DNA from: 21-14-0-10-47-8 sp966211795
Lineage (GTDB): Bacteria > Bdellovibrionota > Bdellovibrionia > Bdellovibrionales > Bdellovibrionaceae
DNA length: 64,000 nt
Direction of reading: 5' to 3'
Assembly (NCBI GenBank): GCA_966211795.1
Contig: CBIHNW010000021.1
Location: 15,587-79,586 of the forward strand
Shown here: piece by piece, positions 45,102 through 53,287 of the stretch
Position numbering within the stretch: the stretch's first letter is position 1
Layout: every line of letters starts with the position of its first letter
Program-made: the position numbers and the translations under genes
The notes under the pieces: model-generated
Database searches by the model: none
Told to the model about the DNA's origin: nothing
Seen by the model: the letters and a program-made list of their open reading frames with translations, nothing else

Positions 45102-46454
45102 TTAGTGTTCTAAGACCGGCTTAACGAAAACGCCCTTGACGTATTCGTCAGGAATCGAGTCCTTGAAGACTCTTTCACCCAATAACGGCTCACCACGAGG
45201 AAGCTGGTTAAAAACATCTTTCGGAATGTCGTACACCAGGACTGTTGGCGAGGGGACATTCATGGCCGTATCGAAATCGGTGGTCACGGAAATTCCATCC
45301 GGGTTATTTTCACCGAACGCGTGATCATGTCCTTCGCTATCGGAAAGAAAAGATTCATCACCGCGGGGCGCTTGGTGATCCGGGTTTTTGGCGGCCAGAT
45401 CGCGCTGACGTGGGGAAAGCTGGGTGACCTTGGGTTTTCCGGTCGAGCGGTAGATCCGAACAAAACCCTTCTCGACAGGTGGAAAATCCTTTTTCGTTTT
45501 GAAAATCAATCTAGTGCCAATGTGTTCAGGCGAAGGAAAAATGGGTCCCTTTGGATTTTCGACGATGGCCGGCGTCAGTTCATCGGCCGGCTCTCTGAAT
45601 ATCCGGGTGAGATTTCCGGACAGCATGGTCGCCCCGGCAGCGCTAAGGTAAATTTCAGACAGTAAGGCGCAACTGGCTTTGACGTTCTCGGCGATCGAAT
45701 AACAAGGGTTGGTCAATGGTTTGAAGTGCCGGCGATGGCCAGGATCAAACTGCAGGGCCTGGATCTCGGCGTCCGTTAACTTCAGTTCCGCATTGCTCAG
45801 GGTGTTTCGGTGGCGGCGCGTGGCTTCTTGCTGACGACGGTCTTCAAGTTTGCTGAGAATGACTTCTTGGCGCATCTGTGCGTATTGCTGAAGGTCACTG
45901 CAGTCCATTCGCGATAATGTTTCATCGGTCAGCCCATCTGGACGAAATGTGCCGAGATAAGCTTTTTTTGCGTTCAGATTTTCATAGCATTTTTCAAACA
46001 TTCGGGGCTGATTGGGAGCATCGACCGCTATTCGAAAAAGCTTCAATGGCAAAAGCGCCATTTGCTTAGCGGCGTTCACGAGAACACCGCCGATCGATTC
46101 ACCGCAAGAATAGAGGCGCGAAGAGGTTCCGCTCGCGATGCTGTCGCAGATCTCGTCGGCATCTTGGCAAGAAAAAAACTTTTTCTTGTTTTCGGGGGAC
46201 GAACGTTGTTGCTGATCCTCGCAATGATATTCTGCTCTTCGTTGCTCGCAGCTTTGCTTGATCATCTGTTGCAGCGGATTCGGCGCGTGGCAGGCCCAGC
46301 CGGACGAATTTTCGATGCAATTCTTTCTTAAATTTTCGTAAGCCAAGGCCGAGGCATCCGCCCAAACGAAACAAGGTGCCATCGTGCTCAGCCAAAGAAA
46401 AAAAATCTTGATCATCAATAGTTTGAAATCGGTTTTTCTTGAAAAATACTTCAC
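45102..46454 (-). CDS. exported toxin-like protein with ADP-ribosyltransferase-like C-terminus
   Basis: Starting at a GTG (46454, AAGGG about 10 bases away; Met-14 is an alternative), the 450-residue protein has a signal peptide (LMIKIFFLWLSTMAPCFVWA). The middle holds about ten cysteines (e.g. FSCQDADEICDS, SCGES, KCYEN, MDCSDL, NPCYSIAE, KASCALL). Residues about 330-445 look like a mono-ADP-ribosyltransferase: FVRIYRSTG (R333 or R336), GISVTTDFDTAMN (S389-x-T391-T392, the STS-like motif), a VLVYDIP strand, and LGERVFKDSIPDEYVKGV with E427. This is the R-S-E plan. The E region lacks a clear E-x-E. Delivery to prey or rivals is inferred. Confidence 0.55.
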   Translation of the reverse strand: MKYFSRKTDFKLLMIKIFFLWLSTMAPCFVWADASALAYENLRKNCIENSSGWACHAPNPLQQMIKQSCEQRRAEYHCEDQQQRSSPENKKKFFSCQDADEICDSIASGTSSRLYSCGESIGGVLVNAAKQMALLPLKLFRIAVDAPNQPRMFEKCYENLNAKKAYLGTFRPDGLTDETLSRMDCSDLQQYAQMRQEVILSKLEDRRQQEATRRHRNTLSNAELKLTDAEIQALQFDPGHRRHFKPLTNPCYSIAENVKASCALLSEIYLSAAGATMLSGNLTRIFREPADELTPAIVENPKGPIFPSPEHIGTRLIFKTKKDFPPVEKGFVRIYRSTGKPKVTQLSPRQRDLAAKNPDHQAPRGDESFLSDSEGHDHAFGENNPDGISVTTDFDTAMNVPSPTVLVYDIPKDVFNQLPRGEPLLGERVFKDSIPDEYVKGVFVKPVLEH

Positions 46455-46520
46455 AGAATCACGGCCCTTGGTCCGGTGCTTCTGTTCAATTCTCGACTTT
46501 CGAAATGGAGTTTGGGGACC

Positions 46521-46934
46521 TTAATGTCCCGAGGACATATCGAAAAGATCCCGGGCGCGCATCAGGATTTCTTCGCGCGACAAGTGTTGGCCGGTGATTT
46601 CATCATGCAGCTGGCGCCGCTGTTCACGGCTTAGGTGAAGATCATTCACGATGCTCGAGACCTGCTCGTTCTCTCGGTGAAGGGCGTCCGCACTTTTGAA
46701 ATGCTCCGATCCGGATTTTCGACTGCGGCGCATTTCGCCCAGAATTTCTTCGGCCTCGTCTTCCGTGCAAGCGCCTCGTTTGCACTTTTTCTTGACCAAG
46801 CCCTGCATTCTGGAATCACCCAGATACTCGGAATCCGACAGATCGCGAAAGGCTTGGCAGCCTCGTCCCGCAAGGGCCGGAAAGCTCAAGCTCACGGTCA
46901 CACTGATGGCAAGGCCCAGCATCAACGCGCGCAT
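46521..46934 (-). CDS. small exported protein overlapping the toxin-like gene
   Basis: From ATG 46934 the product is 137 residues with a signal peptide (MRALMLGLAISVTVSLSFPALA). The mature chain has four cysteines (RGCQAF, KKKCKRGACTEDEAEEIL) and long charged helices ending HLSREQRRQLHDEITGQHLSREEI. Its start lies inside the last 13 bases of the gene at 46922, so the two are translationally coupled. This is the same layout as the pair at 50668/50882. It may be an exported partner or immunity protein of the 46922 product, which is inferred from position. No family recognised. Confidence 0.6.
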   Translation of the reverse strand: MRALMLGLAISVTVSLSFPALAGRGCQAFRDLSDSEYLGDSRMQGLVKKKCKRGACTEDEAEEILGEMRRSRKSGSEHFKSADALHRENEQVSSIVNDLHLSREQRRQLHDEITGQHLSREEILMRARDLFDMSSGH

Positions 46935-48034
46935 TGGGCGGCTCCCATGGCGAGATTCGAATGTCCTGCATCCGAAAACTTTTCCAAAGCCTTCATTTGC
47001 TCGGGCGAAAGATCGCCGCGAATCAATTTCTTTAAAAAAGCCTGAGTGAGAGCCCGATTTTCTCCGAGCCCCGCGGCTTTGGATAAATAGCTCAGAAATT
47101 TTTGTACGCTGGCCAAACGCTTGGCATAATTCGCGATGGACAAAAGCAATTTGGCCGAGCCAAGACCGCCGGCCACCATCAGGATCACGTCCGGCGCGAC
47201 CTCGCCGATAAATGTGCAAACCAGATCGCTGGTCATGACGCCGGACAGTTGGGCCGACGCATCGATGGCTTTCGAGATCTCAGTTTTGATATTGGCCGCG
47301 AATTTGACGATGTTCTGAAATCGCTCGACGACCGAATTCCAAGCTTGTCGGGGATCCGTTGTCAGCTCTTCGAAGAACTCGGGAATGCCGGCTATTTTTC
47401 GCAAGCTGCTGTTTTTCAGACTGTCCCATGCTTCGGTGATGCAAGAGCCTTCTTGTTGAGTCGCACCCTGATCATTCAGGGCCGAAGCCATTCCCTCAAA
47501 AGTCGTCTTCAATGCCCGGCGGGGCAGGCAGACCGCGGCTTTTGCGGTTGGCAGTAAAAACTTTTGCAGAACCGCGCCTTTGCTTTCGGTGGTCGCCGGT
47601 AGACTTGCCAAGGACTCTTGCAGCTGGGCAATCAGACCTTTTGTCGTTGCTAGATCCAGACCGTGAAAGAAGACGGCGACGGACCATTTCCGATGAACTG
47701 AAAAATGATAGAGAAAGCCTTTTGGATGAGACAGAAGTTGGTTTTCATATTTCGATTGCTCTGGTTTTAAACCCATCTTGATAAAAACTGTTTTTCCGAA
47801 TCCAGGGCCTGCAAAAACCTGATCCATGCCATCGCCGGAAACTTCAGCGGCCCCGACCGGAATGAGCGGAGTCAATTCGTTCGCAATCATGGTTTGATTG
47901 AGAGCTTTGAAAATATCTTGAACGGGAAGGCCCGACTGAAGTCTGGGTTCGTAGCGAAAGTCCGACGGCCATCCACCAGCAAATGCATTCCACCCAACGA
48001 ACAGCCACAACAGACTGTATTTCAACATCATCAT
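46922..48034 (-). CDS. exported protein with shared pre-toxin region (member B)
   Basis: From the first of three ATGs (48034) the product is 370 residues with a signal peptide (MMMLKYSLLWLFVGWNAFA). An N-terminal beta-rich part is followed by LLPTAKAAVC (Cys-169), a Cys at 198 (EGSCITEAW), a helical region (AWNSVVERFQNIV), LVCTFIGEVAPD (Cys-273) and a hydrophobic glycine-rich segment (ILMVAGGLGSAKLLL). The protein at 50882 has the same order, with cysteines at 128, 159 and 236. The short C-terminus (LIRGDLSPEQMKALEKF ... AAQCAR) differs from it. No known toxin motif is seen at the end. The downstream gene overlaps by 13 bases. Confidence 0.6.
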   Translation of the reverse strand: MMMLKYSLLWLFVGWNAFAGGWPSDFRYEPRLQSGLPVQDIFKALNQTMIANELTPLIPVGAAEVSGDGMDQVFAGPGFGKTVFIKMGLKPEQSKYENQLLSHPKGFLYHFSVHRKWSVAVFFHGLDLATTKGLIAQLQESLASLPATTESKGAVLQKFLLPTAKAAVCLPRRALKTTFEGMASALNDQGATQQEGSCITEAWDSLKNSSLRKIAGIPEFFEELTTDPRQAWNSVVERFQNIVKFAANIKTEISKAIDASAQLSGVMTSDLVCTFIGEVAPDVILMVAGGLGSAKLLLSIANYAKRLASVQKFLSYLSKAAGLGENRALTQAFLKKLIRGDLSPEQMKALEKFSDAGHSNLAMGAAQCAR

Positions 48035-48271
48035 CGCTTGTTTATCGTGAAAATTTCCAAAAATATTGAGGGCTCTGCGGCGATCGTTGGATGACATCAA
48101 CGGGATATTCCTGCGAAGTGGCAAAGACCGATTCAAATAGATTCAGGACTTTGGGCGGGTCGCTTTCGAAACACCGAGTCGGATGTTTTCTGTTGAGGGT
48201 CTCCAGGTTGGTGATCGAGAATGATTTCGATTTGAAGATGGATCGCCCTCACCAACAAGGAACCGCACAAT

Positions 48272-49312
48272 ATGAAATACAATTTATTAGGTCAAACGGG
48301 TCTGTATGTTTCTGAAATGTGCCTGGGCACGATGACTTTTGGTGGCAGCAAAGGCATTTGGGGAAATATCGGAAACCTACAGATCGATGCGGTCTCGCAA
48401 TTGGTGAAGCGAGCCTTCGATCGCGGTATTAATTTTATCGATACGGCGAATGTTTACTCTTTCGGCGCATCGGAATCGCTGACCGGCGAAGCCATTCAGA
48501 AATTGGGACTGCCGCGAAATGAATTGGTGATCGCCACCAAATCGACCGGCATCATGGACGAGACGCCGAATGGCCGTGGGCAATCTCGTTACCATATCAT
48601 GAACGAGGTCGAAGCCAGCCTGAAACGCCTGCGGGTGGATCACATCGACCTTTACCAAATTCACGGTTTGGATCCGGTCCTGCCGATGGAAGAAACCCTG
48701 TCGACATTGAATGATCTGGTTCGCTCGGGCAAAGTTCGCTACCTGGGGCTTTGCAACTTGGCCGCGTGGCAAATCATGAAAGCCTTGGGCATTTCCGAGC
48801 GTCGGGGTTGGTCGCGCTTTGAAAGCGTGCAGGCCTATTACACCATCGCGGGTCGAGATCTCGAGCGCGAAATTTTACCGCTGGTGCAAGAGCAAAAACT
48901 GGGCGTCATGGTCTGGAGTCCTTTGGCCGGAGGACTGCTGAGCGGCAAGTACAACCGCGACGGCAGTGGGCCCGCCGGATCGCGACGAAATAATTTTGAT
49001 TTTCCGGTGGTTGATAAAGACCGCGCTTTTCGCTGCATCGATGTCATGCGCGGAATCGCCGAGCAGAAAAAAGTCAGCGTTGCGCAAGTCGCTTTGGCCT
49101 GGCTGCTGCATCATCAAAACGTCACGACCGTCATCATCGGCGCCAAAACCATCGAGCAATTGGACGACAACTTGGCCGCCACCAAAGTGCAGCTTTCGCC
49201 AGCCGATCTGCAAGCGTTGAACGAGGTCAGCCAGTTGCCGCCGGAATATCCCGGATGGATGCTCTCACGTCAGGGCGAGTACCGACAAAAACCACCGGTG
49301 AAAGAATGGTAA
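48272..49312 (+). CDS. aldo/keto reductase
   Basis: This 346-residue TIM barrel has the complete catalytic tetrad Asp-57, Tyr-62, Lys-90 and His-131 (FIDTANVYS, VIATKS, YQIHGLD). The NADPH-binding end is VTTVIIGAKTIEQLDDNLAAT. It belongs to the large AKR group that reduces or oxidises aldehydes and ketones; substrate unknown. AAGGAACC lies nine bases before the ATG. Cytoplasmic metabolic gene between effector-like genes, with no link visible. Confidence 0.9.
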   Translation: MKYNLLGQTGLYVSEMCLGTMTFGGSKGIWGNIGNLQIDAVSQLVKRAFDRGINFIDTANVYSFGASESLTGEAIQKLGLPRNELVIATKSTGIMDETPNGRGQSRYHIMNEVEASLKRLRVDHIDLYQIHGLDPVLPMEETLSTLNDLVRSGKVRYLGLCNLAAWQIMKALGISERRGWSRFESVQAYYTIAGRDLEREILPLVQEQKLGVMVWSPLAGGLLSGKYNRDGSGPAGSRRNNFDFPVVDKDRAFRCIDVMRGIAEQKKVSVAQVALAWLLHHQNVTTVIIGAKTIEQLDDNLAATKVQLSPADLQALNEVSQLPPEYPGWMLSRQGEYRQKPPVKEW

Positions 49313-49411
49313 TTTCTTCAGTCTAAAAGTTAGACAGGCATTGGCATTCAATCTGCACTTCCGGCTTCACACACTTTCAAAATCGAATGAAGCTGAAATG
49401 GAGCTGCAGAA

Positions 49412-50419
49412 ATGTTTAAGATCACGACACTGCTCGCGCTGATTGTTCTTTTGTCTTCTTTGGTCCTGGCTCCGCATTCCGCAGTAGCGGATATGTCGCC
49501 GCAGGAAATTGAATCGGCGGTTCAAAAGTTAATGAAGAGCAAGAACCGTCCCACGATTTTGCAAATCAAAGCGGCCTTTCGCGAGTGGCCAAAGCAGAAT
49601 CCATTTCCGGGAAGCCCCAGTACGGTGACGGCATCGACGATGACCGAGCTGGCGCCCGTGATTGCATATCTGGAGCAAATTTTCCCTGGTGGTATCTTTG
49701 TTGGCATGGGCCGCGATCAGGTGCCGATGGTTGATGCTCTGGATGCTTACTATCAATCGATCGGACAGACGGGGCGCTCGATTCGTTTGAATGCCAGCGG
49801 TCCGACCATTCGTCCCTCGAGCTATGAAGACCTGGCACAGTTTATGAAAAACCAGGGCATCGATCTCGATCTGAAAACGAATCAAAAATATATTTTGTAC
49901 GATGGTTCTTATTATAGAGATGCGAACAACCAAAGCGTGCGCCTGATGGTGGCCGCATTTCAATACGCCGCTTCGAAAGGCGTGCCGGCATCGACCTACG
50001 CTTTATCTTTCGGATTTATGAATACGGTTCCAGGTTACGGAAAACACTTTGCAGCTAGCAATTCCGCTTCAGAAATGATCGCTTATCTCACGACGAATTT
50101 AAAATCCATCGGTAACGTGCAGATCCCTCCAGCCTTGGCGTTGCCACGGCAACCATCGAACGGCGTCCTGGCCTATAATAAAGAATGGCATGACTCCTTC
50201 AGCGGTCTTAAGAACAACAAGGGCTACATCTACGCTACTCCGGGATCTCAGAACTCCGGAAATAAGTCGCAAATTCTTTACGAGCTCTTCGAAGTGATCA
50301 ACCAAGTCAGCTCTGAAAAGTTCAAGGACGAAGTCAATAAAGTTTCGATCGCCGGTGGCTACAAATACCGCGCACCGTATTTCTGCAAATCCTTATTCGC
50401 GTCTGTCGCGGTTCCGTGA
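49412..50419 (+). CDS. exported protein, homologous to the N-terminal domain of the 1143-residue protein
   Basis: This 335-residue protein has a signal peptide (ALIVLLSSLVLAPHSAVA, about 9-26). It then matches residues about 40-330 of the protein at 37495: AYLEQIFPGGIFVGMGRDQ, a YD.S strand, LAQFM, AYNKEWHDSFSGL, and a FEVINQVSS helix. The repeats of the larger protein are missing. The ending FCKSLFASVAVP is its own. GGAG lies eight bases before the ATG. The gene gives the domain limits of the larger protein. Function unknown. Confidence 0.7.
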   Translation: MFKITTLLALIVLLSSLVLAPHSAVADMSPQEIESAVQKLMKSKNRPTILQIKAAFREWPKQNPFPGSPSTVTASTMTELAPVIAYLEQIFPGGIFVGMGRDQVPMVDALDAYYQSIGQTGRSIRLNASGPTIRPSSYEDLAQFMKNQGIDLDLKTNQKYILYDGSYYRDANNQSVRLMVAAFQYAASKGVPASTYALSFGFMNTVPGYGKHFAASNSASEMIAYLTTNLKSIGNVQIPPALALPRQPSNGVLAYNKEWHDSFSGLKNNKGYIYATPGSQNSGNKSQILYELFEVINQVSSEKFKDEVNKVSIAGGYKYRAPYFCKSLFASVAVP

Positions 50420-50463
50420 GGAGAGTAGATTTGAGAAATGGCCGTTGGCCTCTTGGACCGAAA

Positions 50464-50497
50464 TCCAATATGTTGGCCAAAATTCCAACATACTGGA
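50464..50497 (+). terminator. strong stem-loop behind the 49412 gene
   Basis: TCCAATATGTTGG (50464-50476) pairs with CCAACATACTGGA (50485-50497), 12 of 13 bases, around an 8-base loop. It lies 45 bases after the stop at 50417-50419. No T-run follows. It may be a terminator or a repeat relic. The rest of 50420-50667 has no gene that I trust. Confidence 0.4.
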
Positions 50498-50667
50498 ATT
50501 CGCTTGAAGGACACAGCGAAATCGTTGCGCCACCTTTGCCGCCTTGCTTGAAACATCTGAGAAGAATCTTGGGCGGAATCTCATTATTCCGAATGGCTTC
50601 GGTGAGCAGGTGGCCGATTGTCTACGGATTCGGCCTGAAGGTCATGTTGGCCGAATTGGCCGCAAGA

Positions 50668-50895
50668 TTAAGAGCGAAAAGAATTTTTAAGCTGTTCTTC
50701 GGGATTCCAGAGGGGCGGGCGACAGGCCTCGTTGAACCAGGGCATTCCATTTTGGATCCACGTCTCGCGACGCTCGCGGATTTTAACGGGCGATAGATCC
50801 TCGTATCCGGCTTGGGTTCCGCAGCAATCGCAAATGGGGAGTAAATTGTCTGCGAGGGTGAAGCCGCAGACTTTGCAATATTTAGTACTGGTCAT
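50668..50895 (-). CDS. zinc-ribbon protein, candidate immunity protein
   Basis: This 75-residue cytoplasmic protein has paired cysteines YCKVCG (Cys-7, Cys-10) and ICDCCG (Cys-22, Cys-25), then the pattern GYEDLSPVKIRERRETWIQNG.PWF and W.PEEQL. Small zinc-ribbon proteins of this plan are frequent next to polymorphic toxin genes, where they are suspected immunity proteins. Its ATG lies inside the last 14 bases of the toxin-like gene at 50882, so translation is coupled. It has no signal peptide, as needed to block an RNase in the producing cell. Immunity function is inferred. Confidence 0.55.
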   Translation of the reverse strand: MTSTKYCKVCGFTLADNLLPICDCCGTQAGYEDLSPVKIRERRETWIQNGMPWFNEACRPPLWNPEEQLKNSFRS

Positions 50896-52111
50896 ATTGG
50901 CTTAAAAAATACTCCATATTGTTTTTCAATCCATGTTTGGCCGGATCGGGTTTGAAATAGGTTTCGATCTTACCAGTTTTATTGATCACTAAAAACTCGT
51001 TTGTTGATTCACGGTATTTGAAGATCGCACCAGATTTGGAACCTTTCAGCACCAGGACATCTGGTTCCGTGCTTTCCGCCAAGGCGAATGCTTTCTTGGC
51101 GTATTCCGCCGGAGTGCTGGCGCCAATATCCGTTTGATGTTTTTTAAAATGGCGATTCAGATTCTTTTCTTCGAAGACCGCTCCGGGAACAGGGGCATTC
51201 GCTTCCAATTTTGAAATCACGTGTCGATACTTTTCTGAAACATTGGAAAACATTTTTTTCAATCGAGCGGTCTCGCCCACCACTTTGACAAGCTTGCCGA
51301 TTTTTTCGATAAAGGATTTAATGCCGGCAAAAATCGCGACCATCCCGCCAACGCCGGTCACCGCCGTTACAAGGGCTTTCACGCCGTGTTCCGTGATGAA
51401 AGAGCACAAAAGCTCACCGGCCATGTCCGGAGGCAAACTGGCGTCGCCCGCCAACATTTGTTGCAGATCGTGATGGAACTGGCGAACAATCTGGGTCAGC
51501 TTGGTGGGGATGGATTTTAATTTTTCCCAAGTTTCAGCGGGACCGGACAACGAAGACACCGCCTGCACCATATCGAGAATGGTTTTTTTGCTCCCCAGGG
51601 TTCCTTCAATCGCGCCTTCGATCAATCCGCGCCCGCAGCCTTGCGCCCACGATGCGTAAAGGTTGACCTCATCTTTCGTCATGACGCTTTTCAGACTTGA
51701 AAAGGATTTGAAGGAAGAATTCAGACCGCAAATTTCGGCCCGTGCTTTGGGCACGAACAATTCAAGCAGGGACGTTTTTGTTTCTAAAATTTGCCGCAAG
51801 TCTCGACGAAGCTTGATCTCGTCAGCGATTGGGTCCGAGATTCCGCCGATGACAACCCCGTCCCCTGTTTGGTTGAAAATCAAAACCCCGTGTCTTTGCA
51901 TTTGCGGATCGGTGAAAAAGAGTGCCGCCCGAGTTTCGCTTTCGACCGAAAAAAGAACCAGGCGGCCCGAGGCAGTGAGAATGCCTTCTGCTTTTTGCGT
52001 GAAGGCCTTTGCTTGAAAATGAAGATTGTCGACGGACACGGTCCAGTGTTCGTTGGCAAAGCAAGAAAGGCTGACGGCCAGAAGCAACAGGAGAGAAGTG
52101 AGAAACCGCAT
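50882..52111 (-). CDS. exported toxin-like protein with RNase-like (BECR-type) C-terminus (member C)
   Basis: From ATG 52111 the 409-residue product has a signal peptide (MRFLTSLLLLLAVSLSCFA). A beta-rich segment is followed by FVPKARAEIC (Cys-128), Cys-159, a helical part, LLCSFITE (Cys-236) and a glycine-rich hydrophobic stretch (VTAVTGVGGMVAIFAG). This layout and the cysteine spacing match the gene at 46922. Residues about 315-409 look like a BECR-fold RNase toxin: HFKKH (His-321, His-325), a PAEYAKKAFAL helix, FKYRESTNEFLV, KIETYFKP (Thr-384, Lys-387). The toxin class is judged from pattern only. The next gene overlaps by 14 bases. The longer open frame to 52579 lacks support. Confidence 0.6.
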   Translation of the reverse strand: MRFLTSLLLLLAVSLSCFANEHWTVSVDNLHFQAKAFTQKAEGILTASGRLVLFSVESETRAALFFTDPQMQRHGVLIFNQTGDGVVIGGISDPIADEIKLRRDLRQILETKTSLLELFVPKARAEICGLNSSFKSFSSLKSVMTKDEVNLYASWAQGCGRGLIEGAIEGTLGSKKTILDMVQAVSSLSGPAETWEKLKSIPTKLTQIVRQFHHDLQQMLAGDASLPPDMAGELLCSFITEHGVKALVTAVTGVGGMVAIFAGIKSFIEKIGKLVKVVGETARLKKMFSNVSEKYRHVISKLEANAPVPGAVFEEKNLNRHFKKHQTDIGASTPAEYAKKAFALAESTEPDVLVLKGSKSGAIFKYRESTNEFLVINKTGKIETYFKPDPAKHGLKNNMEYFLSQYDQY

Positions 52112-52245
52112 CGTTCTGATTATGACAGCAATGTTTCGATATGCCGATATCTGAGAATGCTTTACGGACAAAGGGCTGAACAGAATTGGCTCATCTATTT
52201 TAGTTGAGCGATCAGAAACCACCAATTTGCCTTCGTTCATCTTTC

Positions 52246-53235
52246 CTATTGGCGGCAGGCTTTTTCCGAAGTGTATTCGATATTCCGGAAAACTTTGGAT
52301 TTCAGGAATTGGTAGACCTTCGGACTTTGCGTTTTTAAAGTTTGCGGATTGTAGCGATAGGCCGCAAAGGACTCGGCGAAATCTTCGGACGGATTTGTTT
52401 CGGCGTACTGGCTGATGGCTGTTTCGGGTGTGGTGAGAATCCACTCGAGATCGATTTCTTTCCACCCTGTCGCGTGAAACCAACCAGGGGACGTATCTAA
52501 ATCGGAATCGAAAGACATATCGTGTCCCAGCTCGTGAAAGAGAGTGTACCGTTGACCGCTCGCGGTGGCGCGGCTCCAACCATTGAAAAGAAAAATCATG
52601 GCATTCGCTAGCGGACCATCGAGCGAGTCCGGATCGCGTTTGAAATGTGCCAGCTGATGATTGAATATGGGCGGCGAAGCGGCGATGAGATGAGCCGGGA
52701 GATCGGAAAGGGTCAGCAGCACACTGTCGAGCTCGTCACTTTGCCAGAGATCGGCATTTTGAATTCGCAAATGCGAGCCATTGTATCCAAACCGTCCCAA
52801 CATAAAGAGAAGCTGCAAACCAACACGCTCGCCAAATAATTCACGGGTCACGCAAAGAACTTTCGTGCAGCGGCTCGAGTAGGTCTGTTGCGGCTGGGTC
52901 GACCCTTTCTCGTTGGTCAAGAGTGTTTCCAAAAGGTGAGCGAGATAGGGAGACTCATCAACCAATTCAAGTCCCAGGATCGTGGTCTTGGCGACGGTTG
53001 AAGGTTCGGTTCCCGCTGCTTGGCGATTCAGCCAATCCGTCATCTCTGGCGATGTGTAAGGCGTCTCACGGCGACAAAATGCTGAAAGAACATTCGAGTC
53101 CGAGACGCTATGAAATGGTTTTTCATTCGCATTCCGTTGTGCCGTCGCAGCTGGCGGCGCGGAAGACATTGCGGGCGCCGCTTGCGGGCTTGCCAAGGTG
53201 AGACTGGAAAGAAAGATAAGACCGATCCAAAACAT
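52246..53235 (-). CDS. exported zinc metalloprotease (HExxH)
   Basis: This 329-residue protein has a signal peptide (MFWIGLIFLSSLTLA). An HELGHD zinc motif lies at residues 234-239 (His-234, Glu-235, His-238), with a downstream NPSEDFAESFAAY (Glu-284 or Glu-288 as third ligand), a gluzincin-like plan. A pair of cysteines (SRCTKVLCV) and one at the end (KACRQ) may form disulfides. Proteases of this kind are expected to act in the prey envelope or on secreted protein. No propeptide is obvious beyond the proline-rich segment at 15-35. No strong ribosome site. Confidence 0.75.
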   Translation of the reverse strand: MFWIGLIFLSSLTLASPQAAPAMSSAPPAATAQRNANEKPFHSVSDSNVLSAFCRRETPYTSPEMTDWLNRQAAGTEPSTVAKTTILGLELVDESPYLAHLLETLLTNEKGSTQPQQTYSSRCTKVLCVTRELFGERVGLQLLFMLGRFGYNGSHLRIQNADLWQSDELDSVLLTLSDLPAHLIAASPPIFNHQLAHFKRDPDSLDGPLANAMIFLFNGWSRATASGQRYTLFHELGHDMSFDSDLDTSPGWFHATGWKEIDLEWILTTPETAISQYAETNPSEDFAESFAAYRYNPQTLKTQSPKVYQFLKSKVFRNIEYTSEKACRQ

Positions 53236-53287
53236 GGATCGAAGTCTTACTGGCTCGTAGCTTGGGAGACAACGAAATTAACTATTT

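Noticed and set aside
47102..47557. Plus-strand open frame opposite the member B toxin-like gene
   Set aside because: It is antisense to a better-supported gene with a signal peptide and shows no motif.
50416..50796. Plus-strand open frame behind the 49412 gene
   Set aside because: It has no signal or motif and runs over the antisense of the zinc-ribbon gene.
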